A stretch of 39,344 nucleotides of DNA from Rhodovarius crocodyli (GCA_945901085.1 CAMDJV010000030.1:1-39344); one strand, 5' to 3'; counted from the first letter of the stretch, positions 22,375 to 31,880 are shown. Notes: generated by a model from the letters alone, not told the origin. A program made the numbers and translations.

Positions 22375-23858
22375 GTGCCCACCGCCTCTTCCGCCTTGGC
22401 CTTCGCCAGGCGAAGCTTCTTATTGCGCTCGCGGAAACCCTTGGGTTCCTCGGGCACGCCGCGGAAGCCGTAGCCGGCGCGGTCGGGCGTGCCGACGCCA
22501 TCGAAGAAGCTGACCATGCGCGAAAAGCGCTCGGCCGATTTGGTCTGGTTGGCGACGATCGCGGCGAGCGAGCCCGCACCGGCCGGGCCGAAGAGCGGCC
22601 GAGCGGAGATCATATTGGTGAAATAAAGCGCTGGGATGCCCAGCTCCTTCGCCTTTTGCACGAGCGGGGTGGTGCCGATGGCGAGGTCCGGGCGGACCTC
22701 CATCATCGCCTGCACATCCTGCTCCAGGCTGGCGCGGTACTGCACATGCACGCCGCGGGCGGCGAGCCATTCACGGTCCTGCTCCGACCATTCGGTGCGC
22801 GGGCAGGCGGTGCCGACATAGGGCACCTCGGCGCCGGCCTCGATCAATAGCCGGGCCACCAGCAACTCCGAACCCTCATAGCCGGAGACGGTGAGGCGCG
22901 CATTGATCGGGTTGGCAGCCAGCACGCCGCGAATGGCGGGGATGAAGCGGGCCTTGGCGTCCTCGATTTTTTGCGGCTCGACATTGGCCGCGCGGCCGAT
23001 GGCTTCGAGCCAGGCGGCAGTGCCCTCCACCCCCACCGGGCCGCTGCCCACCACGGGGCGGCCGGCGTTGCGGAACTCACGGATAGCGGCCGTGTAGAAA
23101 GGGTGCACTGCACCCACCGCCACGGCGTCCAGCGCCGCATAGAGATCACGCCATTCGCGCGCCGGGGTTTGCGGTGCGAGGCCCAGGCCCATCGGTGAGA
23201 GCATGGCCGCCACACCCGGCGGGTCGGCCGGGAAGAGTTCACCGATCAGCGCCACGGTGCGCTCATTTTCGACCAGGTTGCGCGGTCGGGCGACGGGGCC
23301 GGCCTCGGCCTCCAGCCGCGCGGCCTTCAGCATGGCGCCAGCCAGAACGTCCTTGGCTTCGGCATGGGTTGGTACACCAAAGCCCGGCACATCGATGCCA
23401 ATGACCCGCACGCCATCAATTTGCTTTGGCAACTTGTCCAGCGGCACGCCCGAGGCGGTGGGCACGCAGAGATTGATCACCACCACCGCGTCGTAATCGG
23501 CGGGTTTGGCGGTGATATGCACCGCCTCGATGATGTCCTCGTAGAGTTTGCCAGTGACGAGCGTTTCCGAATTGAACGGCACATAGCCGACCGAACGGCG
23601 CGCCCCATAAAAATGGCTGGTGAAAGTCAGGCCATAAACGCAGCAGGCGCTGCCCGAGAGGATGGTCGCCACCCGCCGCATCCGCAGCCCCACGCGCAGG
23701 GAGCCAAAGGCCGGGCACATGCTCTGCGGCTGGTCATGCGGACCCTTGGGGTAGTCCTTTGCCAGCTGGTCCAGCACCTCGGATTTGCCGGCCGCGCGGG
23801 CGGCCTCGGCCAGGGTATCGGCGCTGGAGCAGGAGGCGGTTTCGGGGAGGGCCGTCAT
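22371..23858 (-). CDS. bchY: Chlorophyllide a reductase subunit Y
   Basis: This 495-residue NifD/NifK-like subunit forms the catalytic heterotetramer with BchZ. Conserved blocks include [49 protein letters not shown] and [16 protein letters not shown], whose cysteines bind the iron-sulfur cluster. The start at 23858 is chosen because it follows the bchX stop by five bases and begins at the family-typical MTALP segment. A further 21 in-frame codons upstream run into bchX. Confidence 0.96.
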   Translation of the reverse strand: MTALPETASCSSADTLAEAARAAGKSEVLDQLAKDYPKGPHDQPQSMCPAFGSLRVGLRMRRVATILSGSACCVYGLTFTSHFYGARRSVGYVPFNSETLVTGKLYEDIIEAVHITAKPADYDAVVVINLCVPTASGVPLDKLPKQIDGVRVIGIDVPGFGVPTHAEAKDVLAGAMLKAARLEAEAGPVARPRNLVENERTVALIGELFPADPPGVAAMLSPMGLGLAPQTPAREWRDLYAALDAVAVGAVHPFYTAAIREFRNAGRPVVGSGPVGVEGTAAWLEAIGRAANVEPQKIEDAKARFIPAIRGVLAANPINARLTVSGYEGSELLVARLLIEAGAEVPYVGTACPRTEWSEQDREWLAARGVHVQYRASLEQDVQAMMEVRPDLAIGTTPLVQKAKELGIPALYFTNMISARPLFGPAGAGSLAAIVANQTKSAERFSRMVSFFDGVGTPDRAGYGFRGVPEEPKGFRERNKKLRLAKAKAEEAVGT

Positions 23859-23863
23859 ACCGA

Positions 23864-24877
23864 TCAGGACCCCTCGTAAACCACTTCGAGGGAGGGTTTG
23901 GCCAGCACGGCGGTGGCGCACATATCTTCCATGGTGGCGGGCACCAAGGTGACGCCACGGCCCACCGCCTCGCCCTTGAACAGGCCGAGCAGCTCATCCT
24001 GGGTGAGCGGGGTTGGGCGCACCGGCGGCGCTTCGGCCACCTGCAGGCCAAGCTCCGCGAAGAGCGGGCCCCAGACGCTTTCGGGCGTGCCGATGATTTC
24101 GTAATTCGCGCTCTTCTTGCGGATATCATCATCGGCGGGGATGGCGGCGAGGACGGGGATGCCGACCTTGGCGGCAAAGGCCTGCGCCTCGCCAGTGTGG
24201 TCATCCTTGTTGATGACCATGCCCGCCACGCCGACATTGCCACCCAGACGGCGAAAATAATCCACCGCCGAGCAGACATTATTGGCGACATAGAGCGACT
24301 GCAGATCATTGCTGCCGACAACGATCACCTTCTGGCACATGTCACGCGCGATCGGCAGGCCGAAACCGCCGCAGACCACGTCGCCGAGGAAATCGAGCAG
24401 GACATAGTCGAAATCCCACTCATGGAAGCCGAGCTTTTCCAGCAGCTCGAAGCCATGGATGATGCCACGCCCGCCGCAGCCGCGACCCACCTCCGGCCCA
24501 CCGAGTTCCATCGCGAAGACGCCATCGCGCTTGAAGCAGACATCGCCGATGGAGACCGGCTCACCCGCCGCCTTCTTGCGCGACGAGGTCTCGATGATGG
24601 TGGGGCAGGAGCGGCCACCGAAGAGCAGGGAGGTGGTGTCGCTTTTCGGGTCGCAGCCGATGAGCAGCACACGCTTGCCCTGGGCCGCCATCATGCAGCT
24701 GAGATTGGCCAGGGTGAAGGATTTGCCGATGCCGCCCTTGCCATAGATGGCGATGACCTGGGTCTTGCTCTTGGCCTCACCCACCAGGATGCCATCGGGC
24801 TCCTGTGCGGCTTCGGCGCGCAGCGCGTCGGTCATGTTGCTTTGCGCAGATGTCGGCTTCCCGGGGACGGCATTCAT
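23864..24877 (-). CDS. bchX: Chlorophyllide a reductase iron protein subunit X
   Basis: This 337-residue ATP-dependent reductase is homologous to the nitrogenase Fe protein and feeds electrons to BchYZ. It has the P-loop GKGGIGKS (about residues 46-53), the Asp switch region LLIGCDPKSDTTSLL, and Cys134 (GRGCGGRG) and Cys169 (DVVCGGFG) for the dimer-bridging 4Fe-4S cluster. The start at 24877 overlaps the bchC stop (ATGA) and has GGAG upstream. The 33-residue N-terminal extension before the core is common in BchX. Confidence 0.97.
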   Translation of the reverse strand: MNAVPGKPTSAQSNMTDALRAEAAQEPDGILVGEAKSKTQVIAIYGKGGIGKSFTLANLSCMMAAQGKRVLLIGCDPKSDTTSLLFGGRSCPTIIETSSRKKAAGEPVSIGDVCFKRDGVFAMELGGPEVGRGCGGRGIIHGFELLEKLGFHEWDFDYVLLDFLGDVVCGGFGLPIARDMCQKVIVVGSNDLQSLYVANNVCSAVDYFRRLGGNVGVAGMVINKDDHTGEAQAFAAKVGIPVLAAIPADDDIRKKSANYEIIGTPESVWGPLFAELGLQVAEAPPVRPTPLTQDELLGLFKGEAVGRGVTLVPATMEDMCATAVLAKPSLEVVYEGS

Positions 24878-25806
24878 GCGTTTATTCTCCAATCGAGCAC
24901 CATTTTCAGGCACAGGGGGTCAGTGAAGGCGGTGCGGTAGAGCGCATCCACATCGGCCGGGCGGCCGCTATGGGTGATCAGGCCGCTCATATCGAGGCGG
25001 CCATCGGCGAGCATGGCGTTGACGCTCACCAAATCATCGGCCTGCCATTCGGCGGCGACGCGAATCCGCGCCTCGCGCATGAAGGCGGGCGGGAAGGGGA
25101 AGGAGAGGCGGTCGGAATAGAAGCCGGCCAGGATCACCTCATGGCGCGGTGCAAGCCGGGCGATGAGTTTTTCCAATAGGGCGCTATCGCCGCTGACATC
25201 GATGATGCCGGCGTAATTGTGCCTATCATCCTCGCCCGGATGGATCACCTGATAACCCCTCGCGCCCAAGGCACGGTCGGGGTTGGTTTCCCACACCACC
25301 GGGGTGCCGCCCTGGGCGATAATGAGGCGGGCGAGCAGCCGGCCGAGCACGCCATGGCCCACGATCAGTTCAGGCAGGTCATGGCCGGCAAGGGCATGTT
25401 GCGCGGTGGCAGCCAGGGCGAGGAGCACGCCATCGCGCTCCAGCCCATCGGCCAGCTTGGTGACCCGCGTGCCGGGCACCACCAGCCGCGCCGCCGCACC
25501 GCCAAACAGCCCGCGGACATCGCCAAAGCATTTTGCACCGGGAACGAAAACCCGGCTGCCAATCTTATGGCCCGATCGTGGGCCGGCGGCGCTCACCAGC
25601 CCCACCGATTCGTAACCAGGGACCAGCGGATAACCCATGCCAGGGAATTGCGGCATCTTGCCCGACCAGAGCAGCCGTTCTGTCCCGGTGGAGATGCCCG
25701 ACCATTCGATGTCCACAACCACGTCAGAATCCGTGGGCGTGCTGAGCTGCAAGCGGCTCAACTCCACCCTTTCCGGCTCTCGCAGCAGCACTGCCAACGT
25801 GTCCAC
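24874..25806 (-). CDS. bchC: Bacteriochlorophyllide a dehydrogenase (3-hydroxyethyl oxidation)
   Basis: This 310-residue zinc-type medium-chain dehydrogenase oxidises the C3 hydroxyethyl group of the bacteriochlorophyllide to acetyl. Signatures are MDTLAVLLREPERVELSRLQL, the DIEWSGISTGTERLLWSGKMPQFPGMGYPLVPGYESVG block, and the nucleotide-binding VGHGVLGRLLARL. It starts at GTG 25806, which fits the family N-terminus. It has its own promoter with a PpsR-type site in the gap after crtF, and is the first gene of the bch-puf part of the superoperon. Confidence 0.96.
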   Translation of the reverse strand: MDTLAVLLREPERVELSRLQLSTPTDSDVVVDIEWSGISTGTERLLWSGKMPQFPGMGYPLVPGYESVGLVSAAGPRSGHKIGSRVFVPGAKCFGDVRGLFGGAAARLVVPGTRVTKLADGLERDGVLLALAATAQHALAGHDLPELIVGHGVLGRLLARLIIAQGGTPVVWETNPDRALGARGYQVIHPGEDDRHNYAGIIDVSGDSALLEKLIARLAPRHEVILAGFYSDRLSFPFPPAFMREARIRVAAEWQADDLVSVNAMLADGRLDMSGLITHSGRPADVDALYRTAFTDPLCLKMVLDWRINA

Positions 25807-25834
25807 CCGGACTTCTTACTCCCTGATCGTTGTA

Positions 25835-25874
25835 AATCTAAAACGAACTCGAAAACTGTCAAGCGAAATGGACA
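25835..25874 (-). promoter_or_regulatory. bchC promoter with overlapping PpsR/CrtJ operator
   Basis: On the minus strand TTGACA (25862-25857) and TAGATT (25840-25835) form a sigma-70 promoter with a 16-base spacer. TGTCAAGCGAAATGGACA (25857-25874) is an exact TGT-N12-ACA palindrome that covers the -35 box. In purple bacteria this is the binding site of the redox/light repressor PpsR (CrtJ). Repression of bchC and the downstream bch-puf genes under high oxygen is inferred. Confidence 0.85.
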
Positions 25875-25886
25875 GTGTTTGCTGTC

Positions 25887-26996
25887 CTATTTGGCAATTG
25901 CGTGAATCACCTGGGTTTGCAGCGGCGTGGCGGTGGGCAGCATCCGGGCCTGGCCGAAACCGGCCCGGCCCAGCATCTCCATCAGCAATTCCGGCCGCCG
26001 CGCCCGGCCGCTGCCCATCGCGTGCAGGTAGAAGTTGAAATAGGCCGCGCCCATCGCCTCGGCCCCCACCGTGCCAGCCATGGGTTCGGCTAGGATCAGA
26101 CTCGCACCGGGCTCCAATGCCGCCCGCGCCCGGGCCAGCAGGGCCTGTGCCTTGTCGTCATCATGGTCGTGAATGACACGCACGAAGGAGATCACATCGG
26201 CGCCGCGGGGCAGGGAATCGGCATGAAAATCGCCGCTATTGCATTGGCTGCGCGCCGCCATGCCCGCAGCCCCGAGTCGGGCCCGGGCGAGTTCCGCCAC
26301 CGGCGGCAGGTCGAACAGCATGAGGTTGAGGCCCGGGTGGCGCTCGCCGGCCGATTGCAGGAAGGCGCCAGCCCCCCCGCCCACATCCATCAGGCATCGA
26401 TGGGTGGAAAAATCATAGGCATCAAGGATTTCAGCGGCAACCAAAGGCTGGCTCGCCGCCATCAGCGCCGAATAGGGCGCGGTATCCTCCGCCCCCAGGC
26501 CGGGGCGGCGCCCGCCATCGGCATAGCCCCAGAATCGGCCCAGACGCCCGCCGCCACCCTCGCCACGCAGCATCGCCAGCGGGTCGGCCATATCGGCATA
26601 GAGCATGGCGTGGTGGCGCACCATTTCGGCGATGGCGATATTGCCCACCATCGGCCCGCCCAGCGGCCCCAGCCCGTAGCCGCCCTGGCGATGCTGGGCG
26701 AGGCCGAGTGCGGCCGCCGCCTCCAGCAATTGCTCGGCCGCGCGCTCGGAGAGGTTCAGCCGCCCCGCCAGCCGCGCCAGCGGCTGCGGCCCCTCAGCCA
26801 GGATGGTGAAGAGGTCAAGCTGCACGCAGGCCAGCAGGATTTGCGAATAGACGAACCCCGCCGCCAGATCGAAGAGCGAGGCGGCGCGGTTGCGCGACAT
26901 GGCGCGCGTGGCCCAGAAGCGGCCCGCCCAGCGACGAAACTCCGGCCGCGCGACCATCCGGTCACGGAACCGCAAAACAAACTCGGGCAGCGGCAT
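25887..26996 (-). CDS. crtF: Demethylspheroidene/hydroxyneurosporene O-methyltransferase
   Basis: This 369-residue SAM-dependent methyltransferase adds the methoxy group in the spirilloxanthin/spheroidene carotenoid pathway. It has an N-terminal dimerisation/winged-helix region (QLDLFTILAEGPQPLARLAGRLNLSERAAEQLLEAAAALGL), the SAM motif CLMDVGGGAGAFL and a DFHADSLPRGADVISFVRVIHDHDD block. The start overlaps the crtE stop by one base. It implies methoxylated carotenoids in this organism. Confidence 0.95.
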   Translation of the reverse strand: MPLPEFVLRFRDRMVARPEFRRWAGRFWATRAMSRNRAASLFDLAAGFVYSQILLACVQLDLFTILAEGPQPLARLAGRLNLSERAAEQLLEAAAALGLAQHRQGGYGLGPLGGPMVGNIAIAEMVRHHAMLYADMADPLAMLRGEGGGGRLGRFWGYADGGRRPGLGAEDTAPYSALMAASQPLVAAEILDAYDFSTHRCLMDVGGGAGAFLQSAGERHPGLNLMLFDLPPVAELARARLGAAGMAARSQCNSGDFHADSLPRGADVISFVRVIHDHDDDKAQALLARARAALEPGASLILAEPMAGTVGAEAMGAAYFNFYLHAMGSGRARRPELLMEMLGRAGFGQARMLPTATPLQTQVIHAIAK

Positions 26997-27874
26997 CAGG
27001 CGGCGTAAACGGCCAGGCTGCGGGGAACGAGGCGTTTGGATTCGCCGCGAATAATGGCTTCAAGCGCATCCGCGCCAGGGCAGGCGGGAATGGCCGCAAT
27101 GGCCTCTTCGGCCAGGCTGCGCAGGCGCTTGAGCGCGCCTTCCACGCCCAATTCGCGCACCGCATTGGGCCGGCCCAGGGCGGTATCCTGGCGGATGGGC
27201 TTGCCCATTTCCGCCTCATCATCGGCCACGGCATCGCCAATATCATCGGCCACCTGATAGGCCTCGCCCAGCTTGGCGCCGAGCGGGCGCCAGCGCTCGG
27301 GGTCCGCCCCCGCGGCGGCGGCGCCGGCGGCAGCGGCGCCGGCAAAGAGCGCGCCGGTCTTGCTGCGGTGATACATCGCCACATCCACCTGTGGTTCGCA
27401 TTCCCAGGCCTGGCCGGCGACGATGCCAAAGGGCGCGCCCACGCTCTGCGCCACGATGCGCAGCACCGCGCCGGCTTTCTGGCCCTGGCCGGGCCGGGCA
27501 GCGGCACGGCCGATCAGGTCAAAGGCCAGCACGATCAGCGCATCGCCGGCCAGCAAGGCCACGGGCTCGCCGAAGGCCTTGTGCACGGCGGGGCGGCCGC
27601 GCCTTGTGGCGGCATTGTCGAAGCAGGGCATGTCGTCATGCACCAGCGAGGCGCAATGCAGCAGCTCGATGGCAGCAGCGGCAGCGGCGGCCAGCTCCGA
27701 GCCACCTTGGCCACAGGCCGCCGCGGTGGCCAGGCAAAGCCGCGGCCGCACCCTTGCACCGCCGGGGAAGACGGCATGGTTCATCGCCCGGGCCAGCAGC
27801 GGCGGCGTCAGGCTGCCCTCTGTCTCCCCCAGCGCATGGGCAAGGGTTTTTTCGATGCGCTGAATGGCATTCAT
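26996..27874 (-). CDS. crtE: Geranylgeranyl diphosphate synthase
   Basis: This 292-residue prenyltransferase makes geranylgeranyl diphosphate, used for carotenoids and the bacteriochlorophyll tail. The first Asp-rich motif is DDMPCFDN in LLHCASLVHDDMPCFDNAATRRGRPAVH and the second is DDIGD. Its position at the head of crtEF-bchCXYZ-puf is canonical. GGAGG precedes the ATG. A promoter with a degenerate PpsR site lies upstream, in the short gap after the amidohydrolase gene. Confidence 0.96.
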   Translation of the reverse strand: MNAIQRIEKTLAHALGETEGSLTPPLLARAMNHAVFPGGARVRPRLCLATAAACGQGGSELAAAAAAAIELLHCASLVHDDMPCFDNAATRRGRPAVHKAFGEPVALLAGDALIVLAFDLIGRAAARPGQGQKAGAVLRIVAQSVGAPFGIVAGQAWECEPQVDVAMYHRSKTGALFAGAAAAGAAAAGADPERWRPLGAKLGEAYQVADDIGDAVADDEAEMGKPIRQDTALGRPNAVRELGVEGALKRLRSLAEEAIAAIPACPGADALEAIIRGESKRLVPRSLAVYAA

Positions 27875-27899
27875 GGGCCGACCTCCGTCTGGAGGTGGA

Positions 27900-27941
27900 A
27901 GTCTAGCCGCAATCGAAACGAACTGTCACGCGGATTAGACG
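27900..27941 (-). promoter_or_regulatory. crtE promoter with degenerate PpsR-type site
   Basis: On the minus strand, GTGACA (27929-27924) and TAGACT (27905-27900) are spaced 18 bases apart. TGT-N12-ACG at 27924-27941 is one base from the PpsR consensus and covers the -35. Two more TGACA words lie just upstream, one touching the stop codon of the amidohydrolase gene. Confidence 0.65.
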
Positions 27942-27954
27942 CAAACTGTCAAGT

Positions 27955-29652
27955 TTACCTGTCACTGCGCAGCAGCCGCCCCGGCAAGGCGCCGGTGGCC
28001 ACGCCGTCACGATAGGTCACCACGCCGCGCTTGATGGTGGCGCGATAGCCCCGCGCCGGTTGCAGCAGCCGCCGCCCGCCGGAGGGCAGGTCATGCACCA
28101 TGCGCGGCGCGGGCAGCGCGAGTTCAGCCTCGGCGATAAGGTTGATATCGCCCAGCAACCCCGGGCGAAGCACGCCGCGATCGGTCAGGCCCATGGCGCG
28201 GGCGGTGTCGGAGGTTTGCCGCCGCACCAGCTCCTCCATGGCGAAGCCGTGCCGCGACCAATGCGCCAGGACAAAGGTGGGGAAGCTGCCATCGGAGATG
28301 AAGCCGACATGCGCCCCGCCATCGGAAAGGCCGATGATGGTATTGGGATGGCGCAGCAATTCCGCGCTGGCATCGAGGGTGTAATCGGCAAAATTGGTCA
28401 GCGGCGCGAAGATGAAGCCATTGCCCTCATTCTCCACCAGCAGATCATAGGCCAGCGCCTCGGGGGCCATGCCCCGGCGCGCCGCCTCGGCCTCGATGCT
28501 GCTCTCGCGTGGCGGCGCGTAATCGGGGGGCGTGCCAAAGGCGAACATCCGCGCCCAGGAGAGGCGGGTGATGAGCGGGAAATTCGAGCCGCTGATGCGG
28601 TCTTCGCTGAGAATGGCGGCGCGGCGGGCGGGCTCGCGCATCGCCGCCGCGCGGGCGGCGGCGGCGAGATGGGCGATCTCCTTATAAGATGCGCAGCCGG
28701 AAAACGGGTTCTGGCTGCCCAGCAATCCCAGCAAAATCCCAATCGGCCGCGGCGGAAATACCGGGCGAATCACCAGCCCATCGGCCGCTGCCTGGTTGGA
28801 GAGGGCGAGAAGCTCGCGCCAGGCCTCGGTCCGGTCATGCCGCGCGGTCAGGCTGAACAGGATGGGTTGATGGAACCCCTCGGCGATGCGCCGCACCATG
28901 GCGAATTCATGCGCCGGGTCGGGGGTGTTCCAGTCGCTCACCAATTCGAGCAGGCCGCCGCCGCCATCCTTCATGCCTGCGACGAGGCCGGCCAGTTCTT
29001 CTTCCTGCGCTTTCAGCGTGGGCGTGGGGTCACCGGCCAGGGTCTTGTGGCTGATGGTGCGGCTGGTGGATGCACCGAAGGCACCGGCGGCGACTGCCTC
29101 ACGGGTCAATTCGCGCATGGCGGCGATCTCGGCCGTGGTGGCATTGTCGAGGCGCAGCGCCCGCTCGCCCATCACATGCACCCGCACCGCGCCATGGGGC
29201 AGCAGCGCGCCGATATCAATGTCGCGCGGGCGGCGTTCCAGCGCGTCGAGATATTCGGGGAAACTCTCCCAGGACCAGTTCAGCCCCTCATGCAGCACGG
29301 GGCCGGGGATATCCTCCACACCTTCCATCAGCGCGATGAGCGTATCGCGATCCGCCGCGCGGCAGGGGGCGAAACCCACGCCGCAATTGCCCATCAGCGC
29401 CGTGGTCACACCATGCCAGGCCGAGGGGGCGAGGTGGCTGTCCCACACCGCCTGACCATCATAATGGGTGTGGATATCGACAAAGCCCGGGGTGACCAGC
29501 AGGCCATGGGCGTTGATTTCCTCCGCGCCGCGCGCCGGCACCGTGCCGATGGCGCTGATCATGCCGCCATCGATGGCGATATCGGCGGCAAAGCCGGGGC
29601 GGCCGGTGCCATCCAGCACATGGCCGCCGCGAATGACGAGGTCGTGGCTCAT
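27955..29652 (-). CDS. D-aminoacylase-like amidohydrolase (second of a tandem pair)
   Basis: This 565-residue protein belongs to the amidohydrolase superfamily, N-acyl-D-amino-acid deacylase branch. Metal-binding signatures are TPGFVDIHTHYDGQAVWD near residue 55 and, downstream, LSDGGAHVGFISDG with the catalytic Asp. GNCGVGFAPCR is typical of the group. It is a close paralogue of the upstream gene with the same length and block order. Their overlap (29649-29652) makes them one translational unit. Its TAA stop lies within 15 bases of the crtE regulatory site. Substrates may be N-acyl D-amino acids, dihydropyrimidine-like or other cyclic amides; the true one is unknown. Confidence 0.88.
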   Translation of the reverse strand: MSHDLVIRGGHVLDGTGRPGFAADIAIDGGMISAIGTVPARGAEEINAHGLLVTPGFVDIHTHYDGQAVWDSHLAPSAWHGVTTALMGNCGVGFAPCRAADRDTLIALMEGVEDIPGPVLHEGLNWSWESFPEYLDALERRPRDIDIGALLPHGAVRVHVMGERALRLDNATTAEIAAMRELTREAVAAGAFGASTSRTISHKTLAGDPTPTLKAQEEELAGLVAGMKDGGGGLLELVSDWNTPDPAHEFAMVRRIAEGFHQPILFSLTARHDRTEAWRELLALSNQAAADGLVIRPVFPPRPIGILLGLLGSQNPFSGCASYKEIAHLAAAARAAAMREPARRAAILSEDRISGSNFPLITRLSWARMFAFGTPPDYAPPRESSIEAEAARRGMAPEALAYDLLVENEGNGFIFAPLTNFADYTLDASAELLRHPNTIIGLSDGGAHVGFISDGSFPTFVLAHWSRHGFAMEELVRRQTSDTARAMGLTDRGVLRPGLLGDINLIAEAELALPAPRMVHDLPSGGRRLLQPARGYRATIKRGVVTYRDGVATGALPGRLLRSDR

Positions 29653-31346
29653 GATTGTGCTCCGCGAATGAGACGGCCGGGCAGGGCGCCGGTGGCCTGG
29701 CCATGGGCATGGACGATTTGGCCGGCAACGAGGGTGGCGGCATAGCCGGTGGCGCCCTGCACCAGGCGCTTGCCGCCGGCGGGCAGGTCATAGCGCATCA
29801 CCGGCCGCTCCAGCCCCAGCCGCTCCATATCGATCACATTGATATCGGCCCGGCGGCCGACGGCCAATTGGCCGCGATCATGCAGGCCCAGTGCCGCCGC
29901 ATTATCGGCCGAGAGGCGTTTGACCGCGAATTCCAGCGGCAGCCGCGCACCCCGTGCCCGGTCACGCACCCAATGGGTAAGCATATGGGTGGGCGCCGAG
30001 GCATCGCAGATATAGCCGACATGCGCGCCGCCATCGCCCAGCCCCATCAGGGTATGCGGGTGGGTGACCATGTCGCGGATCGCGTCGAGATTGCCATGGG
30101 CGTAATTCAGCAGCGGCCGGTTGAGGATGGCGCGGCCATCATCCTCGAGCATCCAATCATAGCAGAGGTCTTCCGGCGCCCGCCCCAGGGCGGCGGCCTG
30201 GGCGGCGATGGAGGCTTCGGGCGGCGGCTCGTAATCGGTGGTGAGCTTATAGATGCGGCTGTAATTGGTCAGCCGCGCGGCGAGGGCGGGGTCGCAGGGT
30301 TCGGCCAGGACGCGCGCGCGCCGTGCCGGGTCGCGCAGGGCGGCAGCGCGCTCGGGCATGGGCAAATGGGCGATCTCGCGGAAGGCGCTGCGGGTGTGGA
30401 AGGGGTGCTGGCTGAGTTCAAAGCCGAACATCAGCCCCACCGGGCGGCCCATCACCTGGCCGGTGATGCAAAGACCCTCGGCATTGGCGGCCGAGACGCG
30501 CTCCAGCAGCCAGCGCCAGAAATCGGGCTTGGATTCGCGTTGCAGCAGGGAAAACGTCATCGGCCGGCCGCAGAGCCGGGCGATGCGGACCAGCCGCTCC
30601 CATTCCTCCTCCGCCGGGTCATCGAAATCGGAGATCAATTGCATCCAGCCGCCACCCAGTGCGGCGGCGATTTCGGCCAGCTCGATCTCGGCCGCGCCCA
30701 GCGTGGGGGTGGGCTCGCCGGCCAGGGTGCGGTGGGCGATGGCGCGGGAGGTGGAAAAGCCGAGCGCCCCGGCGGCAATGCCCTCGCGCGCCAGGGCGGC
30801 CATCGCGGCGCGGTCCTCCGCCGTTGCCGGCTCACGCTCAAAACCGCGGCGGCCCATCACATGCACCCGCAGCGCCGCATGCGGCACCTGGGTTGCGATA
30901 TCCATGTCATAGGGGCGGGATTCGAGGGCGTTGAGGTATTCGGGGAAGGATTCCCAATTCCAGGGCAGGCCCTCGGTCAGCACCACCTCGGGCAAATCTT
31001 CCACACCCTCCATCAGCTTGACCAGCATATCGCGGCTCTCCGGCCGGCAGGGGGCGAAACCCACGCCGCAATTGCCGAGCAGGGCGGTGGTGACGCCATG
31101 CAGCGAGGAGGAGAGGATTTGCGACGTCCAGGTCGCCTGCGCATCATAATGGGTGTGGATATCGACAAAGCCCGGCGTGACCACATGGCCGCGCGCATCG
31201 ATCTCGGGCGTGCCGCGCGGTGCGGTGATCTGGCGGGAGATGGCGGCGATGCGCCCATCGGCGATGGCGATATCGGCTTCATAGGGCGCAGTACCGCTGC
31301 CATCGACCACTTGGCCGCCGCGGATGATCAGGCTTGCTTCGGGCAT
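29649..31346 (-). CDS. D-aminoacylase-like amidohydrolase (first of a tandem pair)
   Basis: This 565-residue amidohydrolase carries VTPGFVDIHTHYDAQATW, LLGNCGVGFAPCRPESRDMLVKLMEGVEDLPEVVL and MGLGDGGAHVGYICDASAPT. Those are the metal and catalytic regions of the D-aminoacylase group. Many blocks are identical in the downstream paralogue, which suggests a tandem duplication followed by divergence of the substrate loops (the middle region 250-350 differs most). A GGGGGA ribosome-binding site precedes the ATG. It is divergent from the NDUFS4-like gene. Confidence 0.88.
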   Translation of the reverse strand: MPEASLIIRGGQVVDGSGTAPYEADIAIADGRIAAISRQITAPRGTPEIDARGHVVTPGFVDIHTHYDAQATWTSQILSSSLHGVTTALLGNCGVGFAPCRPESRDMLVKLMEGVEDLPEVVLTEGLPWNWESFPEYLNALESRPYDMDIATQVPHAALRVHVMGRRGFEREPATAEDRAAMAALAREGIAAGALGFSTSRAIAHRTLAGEPTPTLGAAEIELAEIAAALGGGWMQLISDFDDPAEEEWERLVRIARLCGRPMTFSLLQRESKPDFWRWLLERVSAANAEGLCITGQVMGRPVGLMFGFELSQHPFHTRSAFREIAHLPMPERAAALRDPARRARVLAEPCDPALAARLTNYSRIYKLTTDYEPPPEASIAAQAAALGRAPEDLCYDWMLEDDGRAILNRPLLNYAHGNLDAIRDMVTHPHTLMGLGDGGAHVGYICDASAPTHMLTHWVRDRARGARLPLEFAVKRLSADNAAALGLHDRGQLAVGRRADINVIDMERLGLERPVMRYDLPAGGKRLVQGATGYAATLVAGQIVHAHGQATGALPGRLIRGAQS

Positions 31347-31437
31347 GGGCGTTCCCCCTCTTTGACCGCGAGCTTGCCACCGGCTGGGCGCTGCGACCAG
31401 ATGCCGCTATAAAGCACCGGTTGAGACGAGGTTTGCG

Positions 31438-31764
31438 ATGAGCATGACAATGCCAAAGGCACGAATTTACAGCCCCCCGCGCTCGGCCATGCAATCCGGC
31501 CAGGCGGGCCTGGGCCAATGGCTGCTTGAATTCGCCCCCGATGCCCGGCCCCGGCTGGACCCGGTGACCGGCTGGTCGGGCGGGCTTTCGACGGAACGGC
31601 AGGTGAAGCTGCGCTTCCACACGCTGGAGGCAGCGCGGGCCTATGCCGAGGCGCAAGGCCTTGATTACGCTGTGGAGGCCCTGCCGGCGGGGGTGAAGGC
31701 CATCAAGCCGAAGGTCTATGCCGATAATTTCAAATATGGCCGGGCGGAGAATTGGACGCATTGA
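31438..31764 (+). CDS. NDUFS4-like complex I accessory subunit (ETC complex I region)
   Basis: This 108-residue protein matches the bacterial homologue of the 18-kDa complex I subunit NDUFS4. It has ARIYSPPRSAMQSGQA at the start, LEFAPDARPRLDPVTGWSGG, and the C-terminal KVYADNFKYGRAENWTH. In alphaproteobacteria it is an accessory subunit on the peripheral arm of NADH:ubiquinone oxidoreductase. Further in-frame ATG codons lie at 31444 and 31450; the first has the better upstream GAGG. Confidence 0.93.
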   Translation: MSMTMPKARIYSPPRSAMQSGQAGLGQWLLEFAPDARPRLDPVTGWSGGLSTERQVKLRFHTLEAARAYAEAQGLDYAVEALPAGVKAIKPKVYADNFKYGRAENWTH

Positions 31765-31803
31765 GCGGGCAGTTGCCTGCCATGCCATTCCCGCCCTGCC
31801 TAT

Positions 31804-31880
31804 GTGCCCATAGCTCAGTTGGATAGAGCAGGAGCCTTCTAAGCTTCAGGCCGCTGGTTCGAATCCAGCTGGGCACGCCA
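31804..31880 (+). tRNA. tRNA-Arg (TCT)
   Basis: GTGCCCA pairs with TGGGCAC. The D arm is GCTCAGTTGGATAGAGC, the anticodon loop CTTCTAA gives TCT, and the T arm is GCTGGTTCGAATCCAGC. CCA is encoded at 31878-31880. Confidence 0.95.

Noticed and set aside
28060-31412. Two very long plus-strand open frames (28060-29745 and 29655-31412) opposite the amidohydrolases
   Set aside because: They mirror the real genes in GC-rich DNA, are rich in His, Gln, Arg and Gly without any recognisable domain, and the minus-strand proteins have clear family signatures.
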